In this document: positions 7,437-14,178 of the stretch, piece after piece
How positions within the stretch are numbered: the first letter of the stretch is position 1
How the letters are laid out: each line of letters starts with the position of its first letter
From: a virus
Direction: 5' to 3' (one strand)
DNA length: 64,000 bases
IMG/VR virus record: IMGVR_UViG_3300034121_000940
Span: 57,673-121,672 of that record
Notes under the pieces: generated by a model
Told to the model about the DNA's origin: nothing
Database searches by the model: none
What the model saw: the letters and a program-made list of their open reading frames with translations, nothing else
Made by a program: the position numbers and the translations under genes

Positions 7437-9392
7437 TTATAAATTACCATTTGCCTTAACCAAACAAATAGAAACATCAGTTGAAAAAGCAATATTACTT
7501 CTTACTGTCATATCACCAGCAGTAATATCATAATTAATTTCAATAGGATCAGTATTACTACTACCCTGATAAGTATTTACAATTAAGAAAGGAGTACCTA
7601 AAGGATTAACAAAGTTAAAATAATATTCCCCTGCTATTGGTTCAAAAATCCAATCACCAATTGAAATAATTTCAGTGTGAGATAGTGCTTTAATAGCATT
7701 ATTTCTATCAGTTACTTCTTGAGAAATAGCAGAATCAGTATAAGCATTAGCATTATCTTGTGCATTAGCTTGTGCAGCTGAAGTAACATCATCAACATAA
7801 ATTTTGTTAGCAGCGTCACCGTCAGCAGTTGGAGCTGGTAAGTTTGTAATTGTATTACCAGCAGCCATGTTTAATTGAGTATAAACATCTATTCCATTAA
7901 CAGTTGATGATGTAAGTTCTTCTGTTACAACCAGTCCAGCATTGTTTATTGTGCCACCACCCATGTCAAGGGTTCCAGTCATAGTACCACCAGCTAAGTC
8001 TAATTTAAGAGCATCAGCATCGTCAACATATGTTTTGTTGGTAGCATCACCTCCGTTAATTGGTGCAGCAAGGTCAACAATTTTATTATTATCTAAAGAA
8101 AGTTCACCATTTAGTGTGCCACCATTGATTGATAAAAAGTTATTATCAACATAAGTTTTGTTAGTAGCATCAGTTCCAAGAGTAGGTGTACCTGTTAAAT
8201 TTGTGATTTTACTAATTCCAGCAAGGCTTAAATTTCCACCACTCCATGTAAATCCAGCAGTACCAGCATGATTACTTACCTCATCTGTTCTAACAGCATT
8301 AAGATTAGTAACCTCGTTCATACCCATATCAATACTACCCGACATAGTACCACCAGTAAGTGATAATTTCAATGCATCTTGGTCATCTACGTAAGTTTTG
8401 TTAGCTGCGTCTCCACCGTTAGTTGGAGCTGTTAAATTTTTAGGTAAATTGTTACCACCAAAATCTAAGCCATTATCAACTATAATGTCAGAACCATAAC
8501 CATCAAGGTTATTAGTTGAAATTCTATCAGCAGAAACAAAATCAGCACCGCTAATACTATTACCATTCATATCAATAGTACCAGACATAGTACCACCTGC
8601 CAATGGCAACTTGTTAGATGTGTTATCATCTACATAAGTTTTGTTAGCTGCGTCTCCACCGTTAGTTGGTGCTGGTAAGTTGATAATAGTTTGAGTATTT
8701 ACAGCATCTAAAGAACTATCTAAAGTAATATTTTCATTAATATATGCAGACAAAATATCTGTAACAACAGAACCAGCACCAGCAATTTGATTACCAGACA
8801 TATGAATATCACCAGACATAGTACCACCTTGCTTGCTTAACTTGTCGTTAATCTCAGGAGTAATTTGAGCATCAATTTTACCTTGTAATGTAGCTGGAGT
8901 AATAACAACTGCACCACTAATAATACCATCATTAGCTTCTTCTTGTGTAGCTAAACGAGAAATACCATCTACTGAATCAGTTGCAATAACTATGTTACCT
9001 TGTAAAATCAACCAGTCTGCAATTGTTGCACCAGCATTATCAACTTTAGCAACAATTGAATCACCAACTTGTACAGACTCTCCTAAGAAAGTACCTGCTG
9101 CAGTTGCTGCCCAAAAGAAACCTTTTAATGCTGATCCGTCTGCAATATCAGGAGTATTAGTTGTTGGATCATATCCACCTTGGAAGATCAAACCACCTGT
9201 TACTGCTGAGATATCAGATAAGTTAGCTACATTTTGAGTAGCTGTACCATTGAAATATTGTAAACGGTGTGAAGCTGAATCATATCCAAAAGCACCTTCC
9301 GTTGAACCAATACCCGTGTTAGTTCCAATTTTTGCGTTAGTTAACGCACTACCTTGTAGATTAATGTCTACAAAAAACTTTTTTTCTGCCAT
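7437..9392 (-). CDS. repeat-rich tail fibre protein
   Basis: A 651-aa protein starting MAEKKFFVDINLQGS, the same anchor as the neighbouring 1172-aa fibre. The body holds about six copies of a unit with GGDAANKTYVDD followed by KLxLAGGTMSGxIDMxGN. This repeat occurs in many phage long tail fibres and forms trimeric shafts. A short beta domain follows at residues 590-651. It probably forms a second fibre type or alternative adhesin at the same attachment site. Confidence 0.8.
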   Translation of the reverse strand: MAEKKFFVDINLQGSALTNAKIGTNTGIGSTEGAFGYDSASHRLQYFNGTATQNVANLSDISAVTGGLIFQGGYDPTTNTPDIADGSALKGFFWAATAAGTFLGESVQVGDSIVAKVDNAGATIADWLILQGNIVIATDSVDGISRLATQEEANDGIISGAVVITPATLQGKIDAQITPEINDKLSKQGGTMSGDIHMSGNQIAGAGSVVTDILSAYINENITLDSSLDAVNTQTIINLPAPTNGGDAANKTYVDDNTSNKLPLAGGTMSGTIDMNGNSISGADFVSADRISTNNLDGYGSDIIVDNGLDFGGNNLPKNLTAPTNGGDAANKTYVDDQDALKLSLTGGTMSGSIDMGMNEVTNLNAVRTDEVSNHAGTAGFTWSGGNLSLAGISKITNLTGTPTLGTDATNKTYVDNNFLSINGGTLNGELSLDNNKIVDLAAPINGGDATNKTYVDDADALKLDLAGGTMTGTLDMGGGTINNAGLVVTEELTSSTVNGIDVYTQLNMAAGNTITNLPAPTADGDAANKIYVDDVTSAAQANAQDNANAYTDSAISQEVTDRNNAIKALSHTEIISIGDWIFEPIAGEYYFNFVNPLGTPFLIVNTYQGSSNTDPIEINYDITAGDMTVRSNIAFSTDVSICLVKANGNL

Positions 9393-9410
9393 TTTTATTT
9401 TTATTTAAGT

Positions 9411-9425
9411 TATATAATAATATAA
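9411..9425 (-). promoter_or_regulatory. recurrent late-gene motif (candidate phage promoter)
   Basis: Minus-strand TTATATTATTATATA, about 18 nt upstream of the fibre ATG at 9392. One of four near-identical copies on this arm, all before operon heads. Confidence 0.45.
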
Positions 9426-9429
9426 TGAA

Positions 9430-9681
9430 TTAATTACAATAAACAAAACCTGTAACAGGAATATTAAATATTACGTTTACAGTATTGTTATTTATCCAAT
9501 CAATTTGAGCAATAATTTCATTTTGATCTTCATCAACTACTTGTACAGAACATTTAGTATTTAAATTATGAGTAACAACCCAAGTAGTTGCGGGAACTGA
9601 TTGAGTATGTACATAGCTTATATCTTGTAATGAATTTACTAAGTCAAACTCACCAGATACTGGGTTATATTTATTTTTCAT
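9430..9681 (-). CDS. small tail-associated beta domain protein
   Basis: An 83-aa protein. From residue 22 it reads YVHTQSVPATTWVVTHNLN and then short beta strands ending in GFVYCN. This is a pattern seen in many phage tail proteins: a compact beta domain with a Trp and a HNL turn. It is encoded 2 nt after the gene at 9684, so the two are probably translated together. An accessory tip or fibre subunit is a reasonable inference. Confidence 0.6.
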   Translation of the reverse strand: MKNKYNPVSGEFDLVNSLQDISYVHTQSVPATTWVVTHNLNTKCSVQVVDEDQNEIIAQIDWINNNTVNVIFNIPVTGFVYCN

Positions 9682-9683
9682 AA

Positions 9684-10049
9684 TTATGAATATTGAATTT
9701 GTGTAACATTTCTATTAGCATCATATGTAAGAGTTTCAATAATAGTTTCTGCACCATATTCTGTTGTTCCTGTATGTGTAATACTTGTAACATCATTATT
9801 ACCATTATATGCTAGAACTCTATTATAGTTAGCTGATCCTTGAATTCTACCTATTTTAGATATTGAATTCTTTTTTATTGTTTCTACTAATGCTTCAACT
9901 AATATTAATGTAGTTTCTGTAGCAACTCCTCCTGGAGGTGCAAAACCAGAAATACCATCTGCAATTTGCTGAAGGCCTTGTAAAGTTTTTAATTGATATG
10001 GAAAGTTAGAACCTTTGTTCCCAGTATCTTTTAAGTTCCCTATTGACAT
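9684..10049 (-). CDS. conserved phage tail-region protein (GNLKD family)
   Basis: A 121-aa protein. I choose ATG 10047-10049, giving MSIGNLKDTGNKGSNFPYQL, because this opening is the characteristic part and the longer frame would add 18 hydrophobic residues running through a promoter-like motif. It is followed by a helical segment and a Thr-rich beta region. Similar small proteins accompany fibre genes in Bacteroidota phages. Exact function unknown. Confidence 0.65.
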   Translation of the reverse strand: MSIGNLKDTGNKGSNFPYQLKTLQGLQQIADGISGFAPPGGVATETTLILVEALVETIKKNSISKIGRIQGSANYNRVLAYNGNNDVTSITHTGTTEYGAETIIETLTYDANRNVTQIQYS

Positions 10050-10066
10050 GATATAAATATTTAGAC

Positions 10067-10080
10067 TATATATTAATATA
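10067..10080 (-). promoter_or_regulatory. variant of the recurrent late-gene motif
   Basis: Minus-strand TATATTAATATATA, 17 nt upstream of ATG 10049 and directly after a terminator, as expected for a promoter. It differs slightly from the other three copies. Confidence 0.35.
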
Positions 10081-10100
10081 AGTAAAATATTTGACAAAAA

Positions 10101-10132
10101 CAAAAAACCCTAGACAGTTATGCCTAGGGTTT
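10101..10132 (-). terminator. intrinsic terminator
   Basis: Arms 10124-10132 and 10105-10113 (AAACCCTAG / CTAGGGTTT) with a T-run on the minus strand. It ends the transcript carrying the 56-aa and collagen-like genes. Confidence 0.8.
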
Positions 10133-10150
10133 AATATACTGCTGTAGGAA

Positions 10151-10321
10151 TTATTCTGAAACTGCAGTTAATTCCGGTATAGAAGCTTTTACTTCTTCTA
10201 AATTACGAAAAGTGTTTAGTGCTAACAATACTTTATTAACATCTGGTAATGAATACACACCTTTCAAGTTAGCAAGATTTACTGCTTGCTCAATAACATT
10301 TAATGCTTCAGCTGGAGTCAT
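10151..10321 (-). CDS. small helical unknown protein
   Basis: A 56-aa frame, MTPAEALNVIEQAVNLAN..., fully helical with a leucine-rich face. It starts at ATG 10319-10321, about 110 nt after the collagen-like gene, and ends just before the terminator. The composition and the clean fit between gene and terminator argue that it is real. Small proteins with the same opening are frequent in phage tail regions. Function unknown. Confidence 0.55.
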   Translation of the reverse strand: MTPAEALNVIEQAVNLANLKGVYSLPDVNKVLLALNTFRNLEEVKASIPELTAVSE

Positions 10322-10430
10322 AATTAAATTTTTTTGGTTTATATTATTTGGTAAATATAATAAATTTAAACTTAAATTTTATTAAGCTTATAATTTTTAT
10401 AAACACACTTTAATTTTTCAATTTACTTTA

Positions 10431-11402
10431 CTAACCTATTTGATTCACAGTAATTATTGTTGATGGAATTGCTGGTCCACCCATTGCACCTGTATTATAT
10501 TGTAATACTATGTGATCATTATCTGAACCCCAATATATTTCTACATAATCATTTGCTGATACTGCTAAAAAGAAATTCCAAGCAGCAACAATATAAGGAC
10601 TATTTGTATTTACATTTACTCTTGTATTTGTATCAGGAACTGCAACTCCATTTTTTGTTAACCATATTTCTACAGTATTACCATTTCCACCACCACCAGT
10701 ATTATGTAATTGAAATGAAAAAGCAAAATTATATATACCTGTATTACTAGCTTTTATTCTACTGTTATTGATTACGTTGAACCCGTTAGTACAAGAAAGA
10801 TCTGTTTGTCTAACTAATACAGGTTGACCTGTTGATAAAGCATTTACAGATTGTGTTGCAACATCATAAAAAGAACCTCTATATCCACCAACTGCACCTG
10901 GTACACCTTGAATACCCTGAATTCCTTGTATTCCTTGAATCCCTTGAGGACCCTGAATACCTTGAATACCTTGAATACCTTGTGGTCCTTGTAAATCTCC
11001 TGCATCATTCCATGTATTAGTTAATGTATCCCATACATATAAAGAACCATCTGATTCAATAATCCATGCTGTACCAGCTGTTCCTGGAGAACCACCAGCG
11101 CCAGCTAAAAAACTTGCTAAATCAGGATATGATCCTAATACAGTTAGAGCAGCTCCAGTTTCTCCTTGTATTCCTTGAGGTCCAGCAATTCCTTGTGGAC
11201 CTTGTGGACCAGGTATGCCTTGTGGACCTTGTGTTCCTGTGCCTACTTGAGAAATAAAATCTGCTACGGATATTGCACCGGTTAAATAATCATCATCACG
11301 TCTTTTATCTTTTATACCAATAGGTAAAAGTGTTTTTGCTGGATCAATAACATGAAAAAGTCTTTTATCTTTTAGCCATGATATAAAATTTAAAATATCC
11401 AT
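10431..11402 (-). CDS. collagen-like fibre protein with C1q/TNF-like head
   Basis: A 323-aa protein. Residues 1-55 form an N-terminal domain. Two blocks of Gly-x-y triplets (about residues 56-83 and 138-170, rich in GPQGIQG) flank an inserted beta domain containing SDGSLYVWDTLTNTWND. The C-terminal 140 residues look like a jelly-roll with TGIYNFAFSFQLHNTG, as in C1q/TNF-like heads. Collagen-like triplets form trimeric stalks in phage tails. It is probably a fibre or spike that binds the cell surface. Confidence 0.75.
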   Translation of the reverse strand: MDILNFISWLKDKRLFHVIDPAKTLLPIGIKDKRRDDDYLTGAISVADFISQVGTGTQGPQGIPGPQGPQGIAGPQGIQGETGAALTVLGSYPDLASFLAGAGGSPGTAGTAWIIESDGSLYVWDTLTNTWNDAGDLQGPQGIQGIQGIQGPQGIQGIQGIQGIQGVPGAVGGYRGSFYDVATQSVNALSTGQPVLVRQTDLSCTNGFNVINNSRIKASNTGIYNFAFSFQLHNTGGGGNGNTVEIWLTKNGVAVPDTNTRVNVNTNSPYIVAAWNFFLAVSANDYVEIYWGSDNDHIVLQYNTGAMGGPAIPSTIITVNQIG

Positions 11403-11413
11403 AATGTATAATA

Positions 11414-11626
11414 TTATGGATTATAAACAATAAATAATTGACCAGTAGCAGTTCTATAAAAATCACCTGCTTTTAGTCCAGCTGTTAATGCAACTGCATT
11501 ATTAGCATAAACATTATTATTTGCTTGTTCTAATAAATAATTTAAATGTCCAAATTTTACTAATGCTGCATCAGCATCTGTTTTTAAATATAAATCTGGA
11601 GATTGAGGTACAAATTTTTCTGGCAT
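11414..11626 (-). CDS. small fibre-associated protein (AGLKAGDFYRT motif)
   Basis: A 70-aa protein. The C-terminal half has NNAVALTAGLKAGDFYRT, a motif found at the ends of many phage adhesins and free-standing tail-tip proteins. The N-terminal half is helical. It lies 11 nt upstream of the collagen-like gene and heads the operon, with a promoter-like motif at 11647-11661. A fibre cap or chaperone is inferred. Confidence 0.6.
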   Translation of the reverse strand: MPEKFVPQSPDLYLKTDADAALVKFGHLNYLLEQANNNVYANNAVALTAGLKAGDFYRTATGQLFIVYNP

Positions 11627-11646
11627 GATTTCTAAATTTTAATTGT

Positions 11647-11661
11647 TATATAATAATATAC
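11647..11661 (-). promoter_or_regulatory. recurrent late-gene motif (candidate phage promoter)
   Basis: Minus-strand GTATATTATTATATA, about 20 nt upstream of ATG 11626 and downstream of the terminator at 11677-11703. The core is identical to the copies at 3551 and 9411. Confidence 0.45.
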
Positions 11662-11676
11662 AAAAAATTTTTAACA

Positions 11677-11703
11677 AAAAAAAGCCCCAGTAAAACTGAG
11701 GCT
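11677..11703 (-). terminator. intrinsic terminator of the accessory cluster
   Basis: AGCCTCAG and CTGGGGCT arms (11696-11703 and 11683-11690) with a five-nt loop, then eight T on the minus strand. It closes the 13.5-11.7 kb operon. Confidence 0.85.
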
Positions 11704-11723
11704 ATAAATAAATAAACAAAAAT

Positions 11724-11930
11724 TTAACTTATCATTGTTGCAGAAATTAATCCTAATATATATGCTATCATACACATAATGATTACAGTTAAGTTAGCTC
11801 TAGATATTTTTTCTGGATCTTCTTGCCACATATTATATACTTTATGATATGATGGTAATCTCCAAAACTTCTGCAGTTCATACAGAACATACAATGCTAA
11901 CAATCCTATAATCAAATAAACAAAAATCAT
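11724..11930 (-). CDS. small membrane protein with two TM helices
   Basis: A 68-aa protein. A hydrophobic helix at residues 2-17, a charged stretch with WQEDPEKISR, and a second hydrophobic helix at residues 47-67 predict a hairpin membrane protein. It is the last gene of the accessory operon and overlaps the DUF3310 gene by 4 nt. It could be a superinfection or lysis modulator, but this cannot be decided from the sequence. Confidence 0.6.
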   Translation of the reverse strand: MIFVYLIIGLLALYVLYELQKFWRLPSYHKVYNMWQEDPEKISRANLTVIIMCMIAYILGLISATMIS

Positions 11931-12304
11931 AAACTATCAATTCTACGCTGCAAATATACTAAAGCTTTTTGTAAATCTTCCTTTTCTTTTGCAGGATCTT
12001 TTTTACCAGCTCTTGCTACATACTTAATCACATTACCTAAATAAAAATCTTTATCAAGTTCCCAAGCTTCTAAAACTTTAAAAACTTCGTATGTACTATC
12101 AGCACCACCATAATGCTTTGGTCTTAATGCATCTGGTTGTAATGTAGGAGATGTAATACTAGTCCATTTAGGCATGTTGTCCAATATTCTTTTACTATAA
12201 TCTTGAGGATCAACCCATTTAGGTTCTTGTGTAGCAGATACATTTTCTTTTTTCAAACCTTTCATAACAGTTCTATTATACTCTCCATAACGCATTTCAT
12301 CCAT
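11927..12304 (-). CDS. DUF3310 family protein
   Basis: A 125-aa protein. The C-terminal 60 residues contain RPKHYGG, then YEVFKVLEAWELDKDFYLGN and VIKYVARAGKKD, ending in a helix KEDLQKALVYLQRRI. This is the complete signature of the phage family DUF3310, whose biochemical role is not settled. The N-terminal 60 residues are a less ordered extension. It sits one nt downstream of the GroES-like gene. Confidence 0.8.
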   Translation of the reverse strand: MDEMRYGEYNRTVMKGLKKENVSATQEPKWVDPQDYSKRILDNMPKWTSITSPTLQPDALRPKHYGGADSTYEVFKVLEAWELDKDFYLGNVIKYVARAGKKDPAKEKEDLQKALVYLQRRIDSL

Positions 12305-12305
12305 G

Positions 12306-12581
12306 TTAATATACTATTGCAATGTCAAACTCTTTTACTAATAACTTCATCTCTTCACCGATCATAATCTTTTCAGCAGATTCTAATCCAAATGCTTGTA
12401 CATATATTTGATCACCGACAGCAACTTTTTCTACTTCATCACCTACAGCAAATACTTCAAGCTTTGTCCATTTCTTAATAGCTTCTCTTTCGCGCTCTGC
12501 TTCTTGTGCTGGACTTAATTCAATCACCGGTTTCTCAATAACCGGGATGTTAATTAAAATTCTTTTTCCTAATAGTTTCAT
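12306..12581 (-). CDS. GroES/Cpn10-like co-chaperonin
   Basis: A 91-aa protein, the size of GroES. It starts MKLLGKRILI, like the first strand of Cpn10. After a divergent charged segment in the place of the mobile loop (residues 17-36) come VFAVGDEVEKVAVGDQIYV, then EKIMIGEEMKLLVKEFDIAIV. This matches the Cpn10 order: AVG turn, VGD strand, and a closing E-x-DI-x-AIV strand. Known phage analogues (T4 gp31, RB49 CocO) replace host GroES so that capsid protein can fold in GroEL. The hydrophobic GroEL-binding triplet is not obvious; the segment VIEKPVIEL may serve. Confidence 0.7.
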   Translation of the reverse strand: MKLLGKRILINIPVIEKPVIELSPAQEAEREREAIKKWTKLEVFAVGDEVEKVAVGDQIYVQAFGLESAEKIMIGEEMKLLVKEFDIAIVY

Positions 12582-12589
12582 TTTCTTTT

Positions 12590-12868
12590 TTATTTAAACG
12601 TAATTACTTTTACTACTGCCATTTGTGCACTTACTAATTCTCCCACAGCATGGTCAAATAATAAACTCTTAACTGGATTTCCTGGACCCTCTTGATAAGA
12701 GTCTTTTAGTATGTTAGCTACTTCAGCAAATAATTCTTTTACTTTAGCTACACCAGCATCATTAGATGAATTGAATTCAATCCCTACTAACTGCTCACCA
12801 AATGAAAGTACCTTAGCTTCATTCATACTAATAATAGGTCCACCCATTTCTACAACTGTTTTATTCAT
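12590..12868 (-). CDS. candidate Acb2/Tad1-like anti-defence protein
   Basis: A 92-aa protein. It has GEQLVGIEFNSSNDAGVAKV, then a helix VKELFAEVANILKD, and ends in a second helix of the form A(x)nAQMAVVKVITF. The order G-x-x-x-VG-x-x-FNxSxD, helix, AQM-x-x-VK-x-x-T resembles the short Acb2/Tad1 helical-hairpin proteins that sequester cyclic nucleotides or gcADPR made by CBASS and Thoeris. It lies in a phage accessory cluster, a typical place for such genes. The match is by eye and from memory of the family; a small unrelated helical protein remains possible. Confidence 0.5.
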   Translation of the reverse strand: MNKTVVEMGGPIISMNEAKVLSFGEQLVGIEFNSSNDAGVAKVKELFAEVANILKDSYQEGPGNPVKSLLFDHAVGELVSAQMAVVKVITFK

Positions 12869-12951
12869 TTCTTTTTTGTTTTATTGATTAATAACCATTG
12901 AAGCCATCCTTTTAATACTTCAACTTTTTGTCTGTTTGTTGACTTGCTCAT
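12865..12951 (-). CDS. very small basic protein
   Basis: A 28-aa frame, MSKSTNRQKVEVLKGWLQWL..., ending KTKKK. It fills exactly the gap between two genes: its ATG is 2 nt past the upstream stop and its TGA overlaps the next ATG as ATGA. The amphipathic Trp/Leu-rich helix with a basic end could bind a membrane or nucleic acid. Reality rests on spacing alone. Confidence 0.45.
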   Translation of the reverse strand: MSKSTNRQKVEVLKGWLQWLLINKTKKK

Positions 12952-12953
12952 AA

Positions 12954-13235
12954 CTATTTATTTTCGGTTTTCTTTACTTTAACAAATTTACTCTCGTATT
13001 CATCAGGAGTATAAACACTGAATTGTTCATCATCACCCTTTACTATATAGTATCCAGGACCAACTTTTCTAGGCCCTGTAAAAGTATCTACAAATAAAGT
13101 AAGGACATTTGTATTTACTGGTATTATAAACTCTGCTTTTTTACCTACAAAGTCAAATACTGCTTCTCTGTCATCTTCATTAAATTTGAGCACATCAAAA
13201 TACTCAGGCTTCTTCATACATCTTTCAATCATCAT
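12954..13235 (-). CDS. conserved phage protein with PGYYIVKG motif
   Basis: A 93-aa protein. It contains VFDFVGKKAEFIIP and then VGPGYYIVKGDDEQFSVY, a strand-turn pattern seen in many small phage proteins of the PGD(Y/W)I type, often near tail or lysis genes. ATGs lie at the first and second codons; both are plausible starts. It overlaps its upstream neighbour by 4 nt. Biochemical role unknown. Confidence 0.65.
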   Translation of the reverse strand: MMIERCMKKPEYFDVLKFNEDDREAVFDFVGKKAEFIIPVNTNVLTLFVDTFTGPRKVGPGYYIVKGDDEQFSVYTPDEYESKFVKVKKTENK

Positions 13236-13471
13236 GCATCAAATTTATTATTCATAAAATTCCCAGGAAGCTCATCTACTTCCTCAAGCTCTTCATCAAA
13301 GTCTTTTAATAATAGATCAAATTTTGCTTTTTCTAATAAACCTACCAGAACGGGAATAGATGTTTTATTAACTCTAGCTATTCTTATCTCAAATGTATTG
13401 TCACTATTTGAAACAATTTCCAAAAGGGTAATAGGCTCTTTACTCTTACGCTTACTCTTACTGTTTTTCAT
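13232..13471 (-). CDS. small unknown protein, first gene of the accessory operon
   Basis: A 79-aa protein with a very basic N-terminus (KNSKSKRKSK), a beta-rich centre and an acidic end, DEELEEVDELPG. It follows the TATATTTG element at 13491-13498 and opens the operon that includes the Acb2/Tad1-like and GroES-like genes. No domain recognised. Confidence 0.6.
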   Translation of the reverse strand: MKNSKSKRKSKEPITLLEIVSNSDNTFEIRIARVNKTSIPVLVGLLEKAKFDLLLKDFDEELEEVDELPGNFMNNKFDA

Positions 13472-13490
13472 TAGTAGTTTGTTGGTTCAA

Positions 13491-13498
13491 CAAATATA
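13491..13498 (-). promoter_or_regulatory. host-type -7 element of the accessory operon
   Basis: Minus-strand TATATTTG fits the Bacteroidota -7 box TAnnTTTG, about 20 nt before ATG 13471. The use of a host-like box here rather than the late motif suggests early or constitutive expression of the accessory genes. Confidence 0.4.
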
Positions 13499-13534
13499 AA
13501 AAAATTAATTTGTAATGTAAGAGCATATTAAAAT

Positions 13535-13578
13535 AAAAAACCCAAGCAGTAATTCTTGATCAGAGAAACTTACTTGGG
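13535..13578 (-). terminator. terminator after the tRNA-Asn transcript
   Basis: CCCAAG (13573-13578 read on minus) pairs with CTTGGG (13541-13546), with further A-T pairs inside, followed by TTTTTT. It marks the end of the transcript that includes tRNA-Asn. Confidence 0.7.
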
Positions 13579-13738
13579 TGTTGCTACAGTTATATGGTTG
13601 CTTATAGAGGTAACGCGTTTACACCTATAAATCAGTTCCACTTTCCTGAGCAGAGAAGACCAGAGAGTAAGCGAGCAGTTCTTATGGTATGCCCTCCTGG
13701 CACTGAGCCTGCAGAATAGAATCTACAGGGATGGAGTG
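13579..13738 (-). ncRNA. GC-elevated structured segment downstream of tRNA-Asn
   Basis: About 160 nt with no ORF, clearly richer in GC than the surrounding genes, between tRNA-Asn and a terminator. On the minus strand it can form a 12-pair hairpin with one mismatch (TTATAGGTGTAA against TTACCTCTATAA), a 7-bp stem CTGTAGA/TCTGCAG and a stem TGCC/GGCA. It may be the trailer of the tRNA precursor or a separate small RNA. No known RNA family is recognised. Confidence 0.4.
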
Positions 13739-13812
13739 CGCTTCTTCTAAGGCTCGAACTTAGGACCCCCAGATTAACAGTCTAGTGCTCTAACCAACTG
13801 AGCTAAAGAAGC
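13739..13812 (-). tRNA. tRNA-Asn(GUU)
   Basis: A full cloverleaf on the minus strand. Acceptor GCTTCTT pairs with AAGAAGC; the D-arm is GCTC-AGTTGGTTA-GAGC. The anticodon arm CTAGA-CTGTTAA-TCTGG gives anticodon GTT. The T-arm is CTAAG-TTCGAGC-CTTAG. The discriminator is G and CCA is not encoded. It is flanked by terminators on both sides, so it is transcribed as its own unit. Probably it supports AAC/AAU-rich phage genes. Confidence 0.95.
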
Positions 13813-13836
13813 AAAAACCCAGGTGAGGAACCTGGG
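13813..13836 (-). terminator. terminator upstream of tRNA-Asn
   Basis: CCCAGG and CCTGGG arms (13831-13836 and 13818-13823) with a 7-nt loop, then TTTTT on the minus strand. It implies a leftward transcript from the divergent region that ends here. Confidence 0.75.
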
Positions 13837-14178
13837 CTTTCATTATTAGGCTAAAGCGGAAACAGCCTTATTTGAACGACACATGCAAATGTAACAACTT
13901 TTCTTACATCACATATATACTCCTAAAAATTTTTTATAAAAATTTTCATGATGTATAAGAACCCCCCCCACATGTTACCAAGTAGTAACTTACCCCATGG
14001 TAATATGGCTGACATAGCTTCATCCATATAGGTATTTGGGAATACTCCATATTAGAGGATGTGGTGGTCCCCCTATCTCACCACCCCCCGCCCCTCAAGC
14101 CTTTGCCCCTACCCCCCATGCTTTCTCAACCACATATTTCATATGTAATATATCTATAACATTTTTTCTAGTGAAAAA
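13837..14178. other. divergent control region between late and early arms
   Basis: About 340 nt without a convincing gene, at the switch from leftward to rightward transcription. It holds a nine-bp A/T dyad (13926-13947), a run of eight C (13962-13969), a hairpin GTTAC/GTAAC, an 8-bp inverted repeat TAATATGG/CCATATTA (14001-14008 and 14047-14054) enclosing GTATT-TGGG-AATAC, and the G-run cluster at 14069-14117. Such a density of dyads suits an origin, promoter or packaging control region; which one cannot be told here. Confidence 0.5.
14069..14117 (-). other. G-run cluster, possible G-quadruplex
   Basis: The minus strand carries five G-runs of 4-6 nt (complements of C-runs at 14069-14073, 14084-14089, 14091-14094, 14106-14109 and 14112-14117) within 49 nt. 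The loops are 1-11 nt, meeting the usual G4 pattern. This is striking in an AT-rich genome. Confidence 0.5.

Noticed and set aside
10457-11257. Plus-strand ORFs rich in Leu/Gln/His
   Set aside because: They are antisense frames of the collagen-like GPQGIQG repeats, not real genes.
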